Positions 31,301-39,831 of a stretch of 64,000 nt of DNA are shown piece by piece. Origin of the DNA: Pseudomonadota bacterium (GTDB taxonomy: Bacteria > Pseudomonadota > Gammaproteobacteria > Xanthomonadales > Ahniellaceae); NCBI GenBank assembly GCA_022843465.1, contig JALHNO010000001.1, positions 424,408 to 488,407 on the forward strand, read 5' to 3'. The notes below the pieces were generated by a model that did not search any database, was not told the DNA's origin, and worked only from the letters and a program-made list of their open reading frames with translations. Each line of letters begins with the position of its first letter. Within the stretch, counting starts at the first letter, position 1. The position numbers and the translations under genes are program-made.

Positions 31301-33816
31301 GCCACCGCGCCATCGCTGCCACTGGTGCGAATCACCGAAATCTGCGCCGTCGCGCCTTCACCGGCATTCTGCGCCGACTGGGCGAAACCGAGGGTGCCCG
31401 GTCCGGCCGCCAGACTCAGTTTGAATGCACCGCGGCCGTGGGTGAAGGCGAACAATTGCGCGGCATTGCCGGTGCCGATGATTTGCAGGGATTCGGTCGA
31501 GACATTCGGAAAGCTGGTCAGCTCGGCTGCCCAGTTGCTGCCGCCGTCGAGGGTGACGAAGACGCCGATATCGGTGCCGACATAGACGCGATTGGGATCA
31601 CTCGGGTGCACCACGATGGCCAGCGCCGGCACATCGGGCAGGGCACCACTGGCATTGCTCCAGGTCGCACCGCCATCGATGCTCTTGAGTACATGCGGTG
31701 CGCCGAAGGTCGAGATCGCCGCATAGGCGATATTGCTGTCGCTGGGCGCAAACGCCAGGGCCGCGACATAACCATTCACTGCCGTGGAGGTCCAGGCCGT
31801 TGCCGAGGTCGCCGTGGTTGCCGTGGTGGTGCGATGGATGCGGCTGGAGCCGGAGCGGCCAGCCATCAGGACCAGGTTACTGTTGCCTGTCGCCACGGCA
31901 ATGGCGGTTACCTGGTCATTGCCGGAATTGAACGTGGTAGAGGCGCTGGTCCAGGCGACCGCGGCATTGTCGCTGCGCCAGGCACGGACGCCGCCGAACC
32001 ACAGGCGCTGGCTGTTGTTCGGGTCCATCGCGAACGGCGGGATGAAGATGCTGCCCTCGCCCGTGCTGATACCGGCGTCGCCGTTGAGGAACGACGACCC
32101 CCCGTTGACGCTTCGCTGGATATCGACGTTCTGGCAGCCAACGTACAACAGATTGGTGTTCGATGGATCAACGGCGGTGTAGCCACCATCACCGCAGGCA
32201 AGAAACGACCAGGCATTGGGTCCGCCGGCATCGGTACCTCGGTTGATGCCATTGTCCTGCGCACCGGCAAAATAGCTGGTGCCACTGGGATAGGCGCTGC
32301 CGTGATAGAACTGGGTGACCGCATAGCCGTTATTGAGCGAACCCCAGCTCACCACCGGGCTGGCCGGTGTGCAGACGCTGCCGGTGGTCGCTGGCAGCAT
32401 CGCCACTGCGGCGCGGCCATTGAGCGTACGATAGATGCCGCCATCCTGGCCGTTGTAGATGGTCTGGTTGCTCGTGCCGTCGTACTGCGGATGGAAAGTG
32501 ATCAGGTGATGGTCGGGATGGATATTGTCGGCGCGACCCCAGTTGGCTCCGCCATCGGCTGAGCGGAACAGATTCACGCCACCGACCCAGACATAGTTGC
32601 TGTCTGCCGGATCGATCGAGACGGCGATGTCGTACCAACCCTGACCGTTGCCAAGACCCAGAGTCGCGCATGAGAAATAGCCCGACAACAACATCGTGTT
32701 GCCATGGTGGGCATCGCTGTTGCGCACTGTCGCGGTCCAGGTCTGGCCGCCATCGTCGGATCGAAAGAAGGCGTGCAACTGGTTCTGATAGTCGCCGTTG
32801 CCATCACCGGTGCGGTCAAAACCGGGCACCAGGCTGGTGCTGATGGCGTAGGCACGCGTGCCGCGAATCGCCACCGCCGTTCGTCCCATGGTGCCGACAT
32901 CGAGTCCGCCGGCGCCGAGCGTCTGCGTCCAGGTCGTGGTGTTGGTACTGCGCAGTACCTTGCCCTGCGAGAAATTGCCGCAACCGGCCAGCCAGGTATC
33001 GGTACCGGTAATCGTCGTCACGGCAAGGTCGAGACAGCGAATCTCGGTGGATCGCTGGGTAAAGCTGGTGCCGCCATCGCTGCTGACGAAGATGCCGGTG
33101 CTGGTTGCCGCGACCACGATCTGGGCGTTTGAAGGCGCCACGATCAGATCGTTGACGTAGTGGAAATTGCTGCCGGTGGTCGCGGCCAGTTGCGTCCAGG
33201 TCGCGCCCGAATCGGTGGACTTGAAGATGCCGGCGCCGCGGATGGCATCGATATTGAAGCTGCCTTCACCGGTTCCGGCGTACAGGATCGCCGGGTTGGT
33301 CGGATCCATCGCCAGCGAGACCACCGCGATATTGGCCATGGTGTCGCTGACCGGTACCCAGCTGGCGCCGGCATTGGTGGTTTTCCAGACACCGCCGCCG
33401 ACCCCGCCGGCGTACATGGTGCTCGGCGTGACCGGATCGATCACGATGGCGCGCGTGCGGCCGCCGACATTGCCGGGGCCGAGTTCCGACCAGGCCGCCA
33501 GCACCGCATCGGGCGCCCGTGTATAGGCATCCAGTGCGCTCGAATAGCGCTGTCCGCTGGCCGAGGCATAGTGGTCCATCGCCTTCATCTGCTGATAGCC
33601 GCTGAGCAGGCGCTCCACCGGAATCTGCCGCATGCCGGGCGCCAGGCGCTTGCGCGCATAGAACTCGTTGGCCTCACCGGGCTGGTCGTAGCGGGTTTCA
33701 TGCCCCGCCGTCGATGGTTCCTGCATCGCGGTATCACGATGACTGCTGCTGGTGCAGGCAGAAAGCGACACAAATGCCACCAGCGCCGCGATCAGCGCAC
33801 GATTCGAAACTTTCAT
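28306..33816 (-). CDS. Giant secreted lipoprotein: BNR/sortilin-like propeller, Calx-beta, putative Ig/FN3 repeats, FANGFE tail
   Basis: A 1836-residue exported protein. The N-terminus has a lipoprotein signal (LVAFVSLSAC, lipobox LSAC). Residues about 60-790 are BNR/VPS10-like propeller repeats with Asp-box-like motifs (STDSGATW, SSDGGTSF, SADGGANW). Residues about 805-909 are a Calx-beta domain. A jelly-roll-like module (VFPANC...AWIDLVSLP) occurs twice, near 915-1065 and 1500-1650. Between and after them, putative Ig (He_PIG-like, GSFPPGLTLSGAVLSGTPTQ) and fibronectin-type modules alternate and are nearly identical at DNA level. It ends in DPIFANGFE. ATG 33816 begins the signal peptide. 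A surface adhesin or glycan-binding role is an inference. Confidence 0.88.
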   Translation of the reverse strand: MKVSNRALIAALVAFVSLSACTSSSHRDTAMQEPSTAGHETRYDQPGEANEFYARKRLAPGMRQIPVERLLSGYQQMKAMDHYASASGQRYSSALDAYTRAPDAVLAAWSELGPGNVGGRTRAIVIDPVTPSTMYAGGVGGGVWKTTNAGASWVPVSDTMANIAVVSLAMDPTNPAILYAGTGEGSFNIDAIRGAGIFKSTDSGATWTQLAATTGSNFHYVNDLIVAPSNAQIVVAATSTGIFVSSDGGTSFTQRSTEIRCLDLAVTTITGTDTWLAGCGNFSQGKVLRSTNTTTWTQTLGAGGLDVGTMGRTAVAIRGTRAYAISTSLVPGFDRTGDGNGDYQNQLHAFFRSDDGGQTWTATVRNSDAHHGNTMLLSGYFSCATLGLGNGQGWYDIAVSIDPADSNYVWVGGVNLFRSADGGANWGRADNIHPDHHLITFHPQYDGTSNQTIYNGQDGGIYRTLNGRAAVAMLPATTGSVCTPASPVVSWGSLNNGYAVTQFYHGSAYPSGTSYFAGAQDNGINRGTDAGGPNAWSFLACGDGGYTAVDPSNTNLLYVGCQNVDIQRSVNGGSSFLNGDAGISTGEGSIFIPPFAMDPNNSQRLWFGGVRAWRSDNAAVAWTSASTTFNSGNDQVTAIAVATGNSNLVLMAGRSGSSRIHRTTTATTATSATAWTSTAVNGYVAALAFAPSDSNIAYAAISTFGAPHVLKSIDGGATWSNASGALPDVPALAIVVHPSDPNRVYVGTDIGVFVTLDGGSNWAAELTSFPNVSTESLQIIGTGNAAQLFAFTHGRGAFKLSLAAGPGTLGFAQSAQNAGEGATAQISVIRTSGSDGAVAVSYQTNNGTASAPGDYTTTTGTLNWAAGDATAKTISVPIISDGMADAGETFTVTLSAPTNGATLGTSTHTITILDPEVFPANCAIPAGYVTPGDGSVAWVVAMDSVQEGACSLRSPSGMGNSTNARIQTSGTFTAGNITFYSRVSSEAGWDCFRFLIDGVRQNIGNSCNSIGGLGISGESAWQQHTVAITAGAHTVTWSYEKDNVDLGGADAAWIDLVSLPLAPVNTPPVFTSAAPAGGTFGVAYTHTYTASGSPAPTFALQSGSFPPGLTLSGAVLSGTPTQAGTFTGSVRASNTAGNVDQAFSITIAAVVPGAPTLSGMAAGDTSATASFSAPASNGGAAIIDYTVSCTPGPITATGAVSPITVTGMSNGTLYSCTVRARNSVGSGPVSNAVGVTPAAATVAPVFTSTAPAAGTFGVAYTHTYTASGSPAPTFALQSGSFPPGLTLSGAVLSGTPTQAGTFTGSVRASNTAGNVDQAFSITIAAVVPGAPTLSGMAAGDTAATATFSAPASNGGAAIIDYTVSCTPGPITATGAASPITVTGMSNGTLYSCTVRARNSVGSGPVSNAVGVTPTAASVAPLFTSAAPGAGTLGVAYTHTFTASGTPAPTFALQTGSFPNGLTLTGATLSGTPSQLGTFTGSVRASNTAGNVDQAFSITISSEVFPPNCAFPVDYTTPGGSSAWVVTSDSVQEGSCSLRSPTGLAHSSTARIQTTGNFSAGNVTFFARVSSEPTFDCFRFLVDGTPAAIASNCTGTANSAGVSGESTWQQYTVPISAGVHTLAWSYEKDGSDTGGSDRAWIDLVSLPPTQTATVPAFTSSAPAGGTFGVAYNHTFTASGTPAPSFALQSGSFPPGVTLSGALLSGTPTQAGTFTGSVRASNTAGNVDQAFSITIAAVVPGAPVLNSLSAGNGSATAGFSVPASNGGAAVIDYTVSCTPGPITSTGGASPIVVSGLANGTQYSCSVSARNSVGSGAPSNAMNVTPAAAVDPIFANGFE

Positions 33817-33971
33817 TGACAGCCCCCAGCCGTGGTCAGTGGTTCGAGTGTGCCAGCCACCAGCCATTCTGCCCAGCATGGGATTTGGCGGGCACGAAAG
33901 TTGACGTCGTGGAACCTGGTCGCCTTGCCCTTGCCCTTGCCGTTGCCGTTGTCCCCGAGGGGATTTCATAG

Positions 33972-34114
33972 AGCGGGGCTTGCCCCGCTGTCCTTGATCT
34001 TCGCTCCGGGCATACAAGGCAACAGCAGCGGGGCAAGCCCCGCTCTACAAAAGCACACTGCAGCGGGGCAAGCCCCGCTGTACAAGAGCACACAGCAGCG
34101 GGGCAAGCCCGACT
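33972..34114. repeat. Four short palindromes AGCGGGGCAAGCCCCGCT
   Basis: Copies lie at 33972-33989 (with TT at the centre), 34027-34044, 34062-34079 and 34097-34114 (imperfect). Each is an 8-bp GC-rich stem, usually followed by CTACA or GTACA. They fill the gap between the giant lipoprotein start and the small secreted protein gene. Degenerate copies recur at about 35376-35500. Confidence 0.85.
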
Positions 34115-34129
34115 CTACAGAAGAAGCAA

Positions 34130-34426
34130 TCAACAGCCGGCTTCGGGCTCCACGGTGGGAGTGAGTGCCGGTGAGAAGAATCCTGGCATCACGTCAGAGC
34201 GAATCAGGGTCTGCACCTTGGGCTCGACAAAGGCGGCCTCTTTGCACATGCCGAAACTACACGGTGTGGATGCGTCCGCAGACGCCTCCGCTGCATCAGC
34301 GGCGATTGTCACCGGATCCTCGGCTGAGTTGCTCGCGCCAGCCTCAGGCAATGCACGTACTGGGGAACTTCCAAGCGCCAGCAGGGTAGCGAGCGACAGC
34401 AGCACCAGGATTGTTGAACGGGCCAT
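34130..34426 (-). CDS. Small exported protein with C-terminal cysteines, unknown function
   Basis: The 98-residue product has a signal peptide (MARSTILVLLSLATLLALGS, cleavage probably after VRA), an alanine/acidic linker and a compact end containing TPCSFGMCKE and a terminal cysteine. The ATG at 34426 has a GGAG eight bases upstream; a longer in-frame start at 34471 is less likely. I recognise no family. The CSFGMC pair and the final Cys could form a disulfide or bind metal, which is speculation. It is bounded by palindromic repeats on one side and a membrane-protein gene upstream. Confidence 0.6.
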   Translation of the reverse strand: MARSTILVLLSLATLLALGSSPVRALPEAGASNSAEDPVTIAADAAEASADASTPCSFGMCKEAAFVEPKVQTLIRSDVMPGFFSPALTPTVEPEAGC

Positions 34427-34650
34427 TGGATGATCTCCGATTTCTGACTTGGGACAGAATGCCCGACCCATCGCGATCGGGGACTGGGAAACAAGAAACC
34501 TTGCCCGTTGCTGGCGTCAGGTCGTGCCGCCACCAGCGGGTCGCGCCCGCGAGGTCGTGGCCGCGTTGAATGGCCATGGTCCCGAGTGACTTGATTGCGA
34601 CCGCCCGGCTACCGCCAAGTTCCGCAGGCTCGCGACGATCGCGCACGGGC

Positions 34651-35244
34651 TCAGAGCCAGAATGGAACTCCCCCATAAATCAGCCACAGGCCCAGTGCCA
34701 CCAGACCCCACCATCCCACTCCGAGCAGAATCCAGATCCCGTTGGCGAGACCCAGGCGTGCATTGGAACTGCCCTCGGGATCGTCACAGGCGGCGTTCGC
34801 TACCTGTTGCGCCAGATACAGTGGCCAGCCGCAAACCAGAAAACCGACAAGACTCATTCCCAGGATGACCGGATGCGGAGTGTCGGCTCTCGACAGCTGA
34901 TCCACGATCCTGTCGATGATTGTTGCGACGACAAACAGGGTGGCCCAGCCGTCCAGAGAGGGCGTGTTCGTTACCCCCTTGTCCGCACAGGCCTTTCTGA
35001 AGGTGCGAAACAGTTCATGGGTGAAAAAGATCGCGAAGATCGCCCGAGGGATCGGCCAAAGCCTGCTGCCGCCATGAATCCTGTAGGCCCTCCAGTGTCG
35101 GTAGAACCAGTACACCGAATAGAGGCCGAAGGTTGCGGTCGTCAGCAGCCAGAACTTGCGCACTGACACCACGTAAAACATCGGCACCGTCTCGTGTTCA
35201 GCCAACAATCGGGCGCCTGGTGGCTGGTAGGGTGAGTCGTCCAT
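34651..35244 (-). CDS. Integral membrane protein with DUF4234-like N-terminal segment
   Basis: This 197-residue protein starts MDDSPYQPPGARLL and has a segment FYVVSVRKFWLLTTATFGLYSVYWFYRHWRAYR that resembles the S-x-x-K-F-x-L-L...T-x-G-x-Y-x-x-Y-W-F-Y pattern of DUF4234-type proteins. Further membrane helices lie near residues 85-105, 128-146 and 170-190. No function is known. It is transcribed away from the glycosyltransferase, with a repeat-containing gap in front. Confidence 0.75.
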   Translation of the reverse strand: MDDSPYQPPGARLLAEHETVPMFYVVSVRKFWLLTTATFGLYSVYWFYRHWRAYRIHGGSRLWPIPRAIFAIFFTHELFRTFRKACADKGVTNTPSLDGWATLFVVATIIDRIVDQLSRADTPHPVILGMSLVGFLVCGWPLYLAQQVANAACDDPEGSSNARLGLANGIWILLGVGWWGLVALGLWLIYGGVPFWL

Positions 35245-35725
35245 GGGATTCTCGTCAGGTCCGACACTCTATCCGCTCGCCGCTGCGGGTCTCCGGGGGA
35301 AAGCCGGAGACTTGACTGGGATATTTCGCAGGAACGGATTCCTGCCGAGCAGCGCTCTTGCGTTCACCTTCGCAAGGCGGGGCTTGCTCCGCTGATGTGG
35401 ATTTTGATGTCGCGGTTTGTGATGGGAGCGGAACCCAGAGCAGCGGGGCAAGCCCCTCTTTACCGGATCAAAATCAACCGCATTGGGGCAGGCTCCGCTG
35501 TACAGGAGCAGATCAGGGGATCACACCCGAAGTGTTCATTGCCCATGCCGCTGCGCTCGGTATCTGGCTGTCGCAGTTCATTTCACAGTCCCGTGTATAG
35601 GCTCTGCGGGTACATCCCACCTTGCTGCGCATCGCAGCGGATGCATCGACGGCTTGGCTGCCGGCTGCGCGCGGCTTCGGGCCGGCGCTAGACTGCGCGA
35701 TTGGGTCACGTGTCCGGGTTCGCCG
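35245..35725. other. Intergenic region with decayed GC palindromes
   Basis: Three degenerate copies of the AGCGGGGCAAGCCCCGCT family lie near 35378-35395, 35440-35458 and 35485-35502. There is no gene. The motif CTAGACTGCGC at 35688-35698, 28 bp before the glycosyltransferase ATG, probably supplies its -10 element. Confidence 0.5.
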
Positions 35726-36490
35726 ATGCCGAAGATTTCCGTACTGGTGCAAAGTCACAACCGGCCCGAGGGACTGCGCAGGGCGCTGCAGTCCTTGCAG
35801 ATGCAGAGCTACCGCGATTTCGAGGTGGTGATATCCGACGACAGCGTGCAGCAGCGCGAGCAGATCATGACGGTACTGGAGGGTCCGGCGGCGGCGGGTT
35901 TGCAGTTGAACGTCAACTACACCGCAGCCTGCGGTGCCGCCGAATCGATGCGGGATGCGTTCGCCCGTGCCAGCGGCGAGTACATCAAGATCCTGCACGA
36001 CGATGACTGGCTGACGCCGCATTCATTGCAGCAGCAGACCATGTTTCTCGACCACCACGCCGACGTCAACGTGGTCTACGGACGTGCCATCCTGAGTTTT
36101 CCGCATATCGACAAGCTCGCCTATGCGTGGTTCGACAAGCCGACCAAGTTGCCCGCGCCGGAATGGATAGCGCAGTACCAGAAGGATGGCGCCGGCCCCG
36201 TTCAATCGCCAGTGACCGCGTTGTATCGCCGCTACGATGGCTTCCGTGTGCTGTGGTCGGAATTCATCAATCCCGATCTGCGTGAAGCCGCGCGCAAGAC
36301 CGGCGCCGGCACCGATGTCTCGCTCCAGGTCGACAATGCCGGCAGCAATGAGAGCATCGTGGTCATACCGTGGATCGCCTGCTTCATGGGCACCGATATG
36401 AACTCGATCACCCAGACCGATCCCGATATCCGCCGCTACTACCAGATGTGGAAGGCCGAATACGACAGCTTTCCACCCTGGCGGCGCTGA
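35726..36490 (+). CDS. Family 2 glycosyltransferase
   Basis: A GT-A fold glycosyltransferase of 254 residues. It has the nucleotide-binding start ISVLVQSHNRPEGLRRALQSLQMQSYRDFEVVISDDS and the metal-binding DxD-type motif ILHDDDWLTP. The length is that of a bare catalytic domain with no membrane anchor. ATG 35726 (MPKISVLVQSHN) is the natural start. Nothing next to it identifies the sugar or acceptor; it is not embedded in a polysaccharide cluster. Confidence 0.88.
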   Translation: MPKISVLVQSHNRPEGLRRALQSLQMQSYRDFEVVISDDSVQQREQIMTVLEGPAAAGLQLNVNYTAACGAAESMRDAFARASGEYIKILHDDDWLTPHSLQQQTMFLDHHADVNVVYGRAILSFPHIDKLAYAWFDKPTKLPAPEWIAQYQKDGAGPVQSPVTALYRRYDGFRVLWSEFINPDLREAARKTGAGTDVSLQVDNAGSNESIVVIPWIACFMGTDMNSITQTDPDIRRYYQMWKAEYDSFPPWRR

Positions 36491-36639
36491 GCGCGGCGGC
36501 GCCCCGCGCCCCGCCGATATGATCGCGGCCTCATCTTGTCGGGATTCGGGGTCGACGTGGCTCAGCTGTCGACGGCACCACGGAATGGCGCGGGCGCGAT
36601 ATGTAGCATCGCAACGCCACTTGCCCTGGAGCCGTCCTC

Positions 36640-38346
36640 ATGCGTCGATACTGTATTCCCGTGCTGTGTCTCGCTGCCGGCCACGTCCTGCCCGTCTCTG
36701 CGACGGTGAGCGACCTCAACTGGACCGAGACCGTGTTCTCGGTCAATCGCAACAGTCCGGGTGATGTCTCGGGCAAGCTGCATACCGGCCTGGCCTGGGC
36801 GCCGGATGGCAGCGATCGTCTGTTCGTGCTTGAGAAGAACGGGCGGGTGCGCGTCCTCAGCGGATCGCTCACTTCGACCAGTCCGGTCTGGTCGACGTTC
36901 GCGACGATGACGCCGATCTATACCAGCAGCGAATGTGGTCTGATCGGCATGGCCTTCGATCCCGACTTCGCGCGCAATCATCTGGTGTACTTTTTCGTCA
37001 CGGTCAGCGCCAGCGAGCAGCAGATCATTCGTTACGATGCCACCACCGTGGTGGGCACGGGTCGCACCGTGGTCGTCAGCGGCTTGCCCACCAATGGCAA
37101 CAATCACGATGGCGGCGGAATTGGCTTTGCCGCCGATGGCAAGCTGTACTGGTCGATCGGCGATCTCGGCAATGGCACGGGCGTCGATGACAACCTCACC
37201 TCGCTCGCTGCCAAGGTCGGCCGCGCCAACCGCGATGGCAGCCTCCCTGCTGACAATCCCTTCGTCGATGGCGCCGGTCCGAACAACGACTTCATCTTCG
37301 CGCGCGGTTTCCGCAATCCGTTCACCATGCAGATCCAACCTTCCACCGGCGCGCTCTGGCTCAATGTGGTCGGTACCAGCTACGAGCAGGTTTTTGTCGT
37401 CACTGCGGGCGATCATGGTGGCTACAACGATTACGAGAACAATCAGCCCGACGGCTACATCACGCCACGGATCGTGTACCGGACCAATGGCAGTGACACC
37501 CGTCCATTGAGCACGGCCAGCCGCAGCGGCAATGTGGCGACCTTCACCACGCCGTCGCCGCATCGTTTCCGCGTCGGCGGCAATCTGACCATCAGCGGCG
37601 TCGCCGATCCCTCGTTCAACCAGTCGAACCTTTACGTTGCCTCGGTGCCCGACGCCACCACCTTTACCGCGCAGCAGGTCGGCCCCGATGTGGGCAGTAG
37701 CAATGGCGGACAGGCGGTGACCCTGAACCAGGGCGGCTGCCTGACCGGCGGCGCGTTCTACGACGGCTCGGCTGCCGCCGCCGACTACCGCGGAAACTTT
37801 TTCTACGGCGATTGCAATTCCGACCGCATCATGCGCGCGCGCATCGATCCGGGCAGCAATGCCGTGCTCAGTGTCGACTACTGGGCCACCTCGATCAATT
37901 CCCAGGTCGACATCGCGACCGGACCGGACGGTGCGCTGTACTACACCGGAACATCCACCAACAATATCTACCGTGCCGCGTTCAACGCAGTGGGCCAGGC
38001 GCTGGTGGTCGCCAATCAGAACCTGCGCATCGATGAAGGTGGCGAAGCCATCACCACGGTCAGTCTGGCGATGGCGCCAGTGGCCGATGTCACCGTCACC
38101 ATTTCGCGCAGTGCCGGCGATACCGATGTGAACGTAATGGCCGGTGCAAGCCTCACCTTCACCGCGGTCGACTGGATGCAGCCGCAGCCGTTGCGCCTGG
38201 GCGCGATCGGCGATCCCGATACTGCGGATGACGCTGCGACGATCTCGGTCAGCGCCGCAGGACTGACCGCAGTACCGGTCTCGGTGACGGTACTCGATCT
38301 CGGCGTCATCAATCCTCCGCTGTTTGCCAACGGATTCGAGAACTGA
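36640..38346 (+). CDS. Secreted PQQ-dependent sugar dehydrogenase-like protein with FANGFE tail
   Basis: A 568-residue exported protein. It has a signal peptide (CIPVLCLAAGHVLPVSA) and a soluble glucose/sorbosone dehydrogenase-type six-bladed propeller with the characteristic sequence NNHDGGGIGFAADGKLYWSIGD, FARGFRNPFTMQ and AGDHGGYNDYENNQPDG. About 90 residues containing a divergent insert follow, then a Calx-beta-like end (VTISRSAGDTDVNV) and the tail PPLFANGFEN. PQQ-dependent sugar oxidation in the periplasm or outside the cell is the family role; the substrate is unknown. The gene appears monocistronic. Confidence 0.85.
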   Translation: MRRYCIPVLCLAAGHVLPVSATVSDLNWTETVFSVNRNSPGDVSGKLHTGLAWAPDGSDRLFVLEKNGRVRVLSGSLTSTSPVWSTFATMTPIYTSSECGLIGMAFDPDFARNHLVYFFVTVSASEQQIIRYDATTVVGTGRTVVVSGLPTNGNNHDGGGIGFAADGKLYWSIGDLGNGTGVDDNLTSLAAKVGRANRDGSLPADNPFVDGAGPNNDFIFARGFRNPFTMQIQPSTGALWLNVVGTSYEQVFVVTAGDHGGYNDYENNQPDGYITPRIVYRTNGSDTRPLSTASRSGNVATFTTPSPHRFRVGGNLTISGVADPSFNQSNLYVASVPDATTFTAQQVGPDVGSSNGGQAVTLNQGGCLTGGAFYDGSAAAADYRGNFFYGDCNSDRIMRARIDPGSNAVLSVDYWATSINSQVDIATGPDGALYYTGTSTNNIYRAAFNAVGQALVVANQNLRIDEGGEAITTVSLAMAPVADVTVTISRSAGDTDVNVMAGASLTFTAVDWMQPQPLRLGAIGDPDTADDAATISVSAAGLTAVPVSVTVLDLGVINPPLFANGFEN

Positions 38347-38623
38347 GCGGTTCGTGTGCTGAAGTGCTCCGAACTCCGGATGCTGAACCAGCCTCGGGCG
38401 TGAGCCGCGTGCTCGGTATTCGTCGCTCTGGTGGCCAAGCCGCAGGCAGCATACCGATTGGGCCGGATGCGGGTGTCCGGGTCGATGTCGGGAGTCGGAT
38501 GCGGCTGGGCGCTTCACCGCATGCATGGTGCCGCACCACGTCGGCTTTGCCACGCCCCCAGCCCGGCACGCATAATGCGCGCGATCTGGCGTGCCGCCAG
38601 TCGGTTGCAAGGAGCAGCATTCA

Positions 38624-39193
38624 ATGTCCGACGAGGATTACACGTCCAGCCGCCTCATGGAGTTTCTACGCCAGGCACCCGAGCAAGGCCTGCTGAACTC
38701 GGCGGTCGCCAAGAGTCGATTCATTGCCGTCGAACAGGTATTTACCGAATTGAACGGCAGCGAGCGCCGCGATATCCGGATGATCGATGTCGACACATTG
38801 TGCGCGCGGCTGCACAAGATCCAGGGCAGTACGATCCGGCGCGAAGTGGTTGAGCTGTACAAGGCCCGCGTCCAGGCGGCGCTGACCGACTATTTCGCCT
38901 GGCTGGAAAATCCCACCAGCTTTTCCTCGATTGGCGGCGAGTCCAGTCGCGGCATCAAGCGGACGGCGGTGTCTGACCGGGAAACCTCATTGGAGACCCA
39001 CGCCCTCGAGGAAATAGCGCTGTCGACCAGCGAGCGCCGACCGGATCTGGTTTCCATTCCGCTGCGCGAGAACGTCACCGTGTTCGTCGCCAATGTGCCG
39101 TTGGACCTTACCGAGCAGGAGGCGAGCAAGATCGCCCGAGTGATCGAGGCGCTGGTGCAGGGCTCAGCGACAGGGAAGTCCCGTGCGCAATAG
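38624..39193 (+). CDS. Conserved hypothetical cytosolic protein, first gene of a pair
   Basis: I do not recognise the 189-residue product. It is mostly helical in the first 100 residues (SRLMEFLRQAPEQGLLNSAVAKSRFIAVEQVF), then has a polar linker and a short amphipathic end (VTVFVANVPLDLTEQEASKIARVIEALVQ) that may be an interaction motif. A good ribosome-binding site (AAGGAGCA) precedes ATG 38624. The stop codon lies within the next gene, so the two are translationally coupled. Confidence 0.7.
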   Translation: MSDEDYTSSRLMEFLRQAPEQGLLNSAVAKSRFIAVEQVFTELNGSERRDIRMIDVDTLCARLHKIQGSTIRREVVELYKARVQAALTDYFAWLENPTSFSSIGGESSRGIKRTAVSDRETSLETHALEEIALSTSERRPDLVSIPLRENVTVFVANVPLDLTEQEASKIARVIEALVQGSATGKSRAQ

Positions 39194-39779
39194 TCAGATT
39201 GCGCTGCTGGCACCCCTGGCCATCTTCGGCGCCGGCGTGGTCGGGCTCGGCTACTACTTCTCCCTGCCCGGCATGGAAGGACCGTTCCACGACAACATGG
39301 TGCCCGAGCTGATCGGCTTCTGTCTGGAAGGGTTCTTCATGGTGGGCCTGTTGAGCCTGCTGCAGACCATGCGCGAGCGCGCCTATCGACGCGAACTCTG
39401 GCTGGGACTGCGCGGCGCCCTGCGTGGCGTGCTGTCGACCCTGGACATCGCACTGCTGTCGCCCAATGCCGAGCCTACTGCAACTGTCGTATTGGAGCAG
39501 GACCAGCAGATCGTCGGATTGTTCATGCAGAAAGTGCAGAGCACGCATCTTGAATTGCGCGATCTGGTGGCGCTCAAGCGCGAGAGCATCGACGCCCTCG
39601 CCATGATCCGTGACATGGTGCCGATCGCCGCCCAGCTGAGTGCAACCCATATGCGCTGGTGGATCGCCATCGTCAACAGCATGCGGCTGTTGTCGGAGGC
39701 GCAGACGCGGGCGGCAATCGAGCAGAGCACCTATCTGTTGCTGGAGAACATCGAGGAATTCGACCGCGTGCATTACTGA
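39183..39779 (+). CDS. Membrane-anchored hypothetical protein, second gene of a pair
   Basis: This 198-residue protein has two N-terminal membrane helices (IALLAPLAIFGAGVVGLGYYF and ELIGFCLEGFFMVGLLSLLQTM) followed by a long helical cytosolic region containing likely coiled coil (SEAQTRAAIEQSTYLLLENIEEF). It starts at GTG 39183, overlapping the upstream gene by 11 bp. No family is recognised. The pairing suggests the upstream protein acts at the membrane with this one, which is inference. Confidence 0.7.
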   Translation: MRNSQIALLAPLAIFGAGVVGLGYYFSLPGMEGPFHDNMVPELIGFCLEGFFMVGLLSLLQTMRERAYRRELWLGLRGALRGVLSTLDIALLSPNAEPTATVVLEQDQQIVGLFMQKVQSTHLELRDLVALKRESIDALAMIRDMVPIAAQLSATHMRWWIAIVNSMRLLSEAQTRAAIEQSTYLLLENIEEFDRVHY

Positions 39780-39831
39780 TGATCGCGCCGTGCTGGACTG
39801 CGGCGCCGGCCGCGGCAGAGCGTACAGCTGA

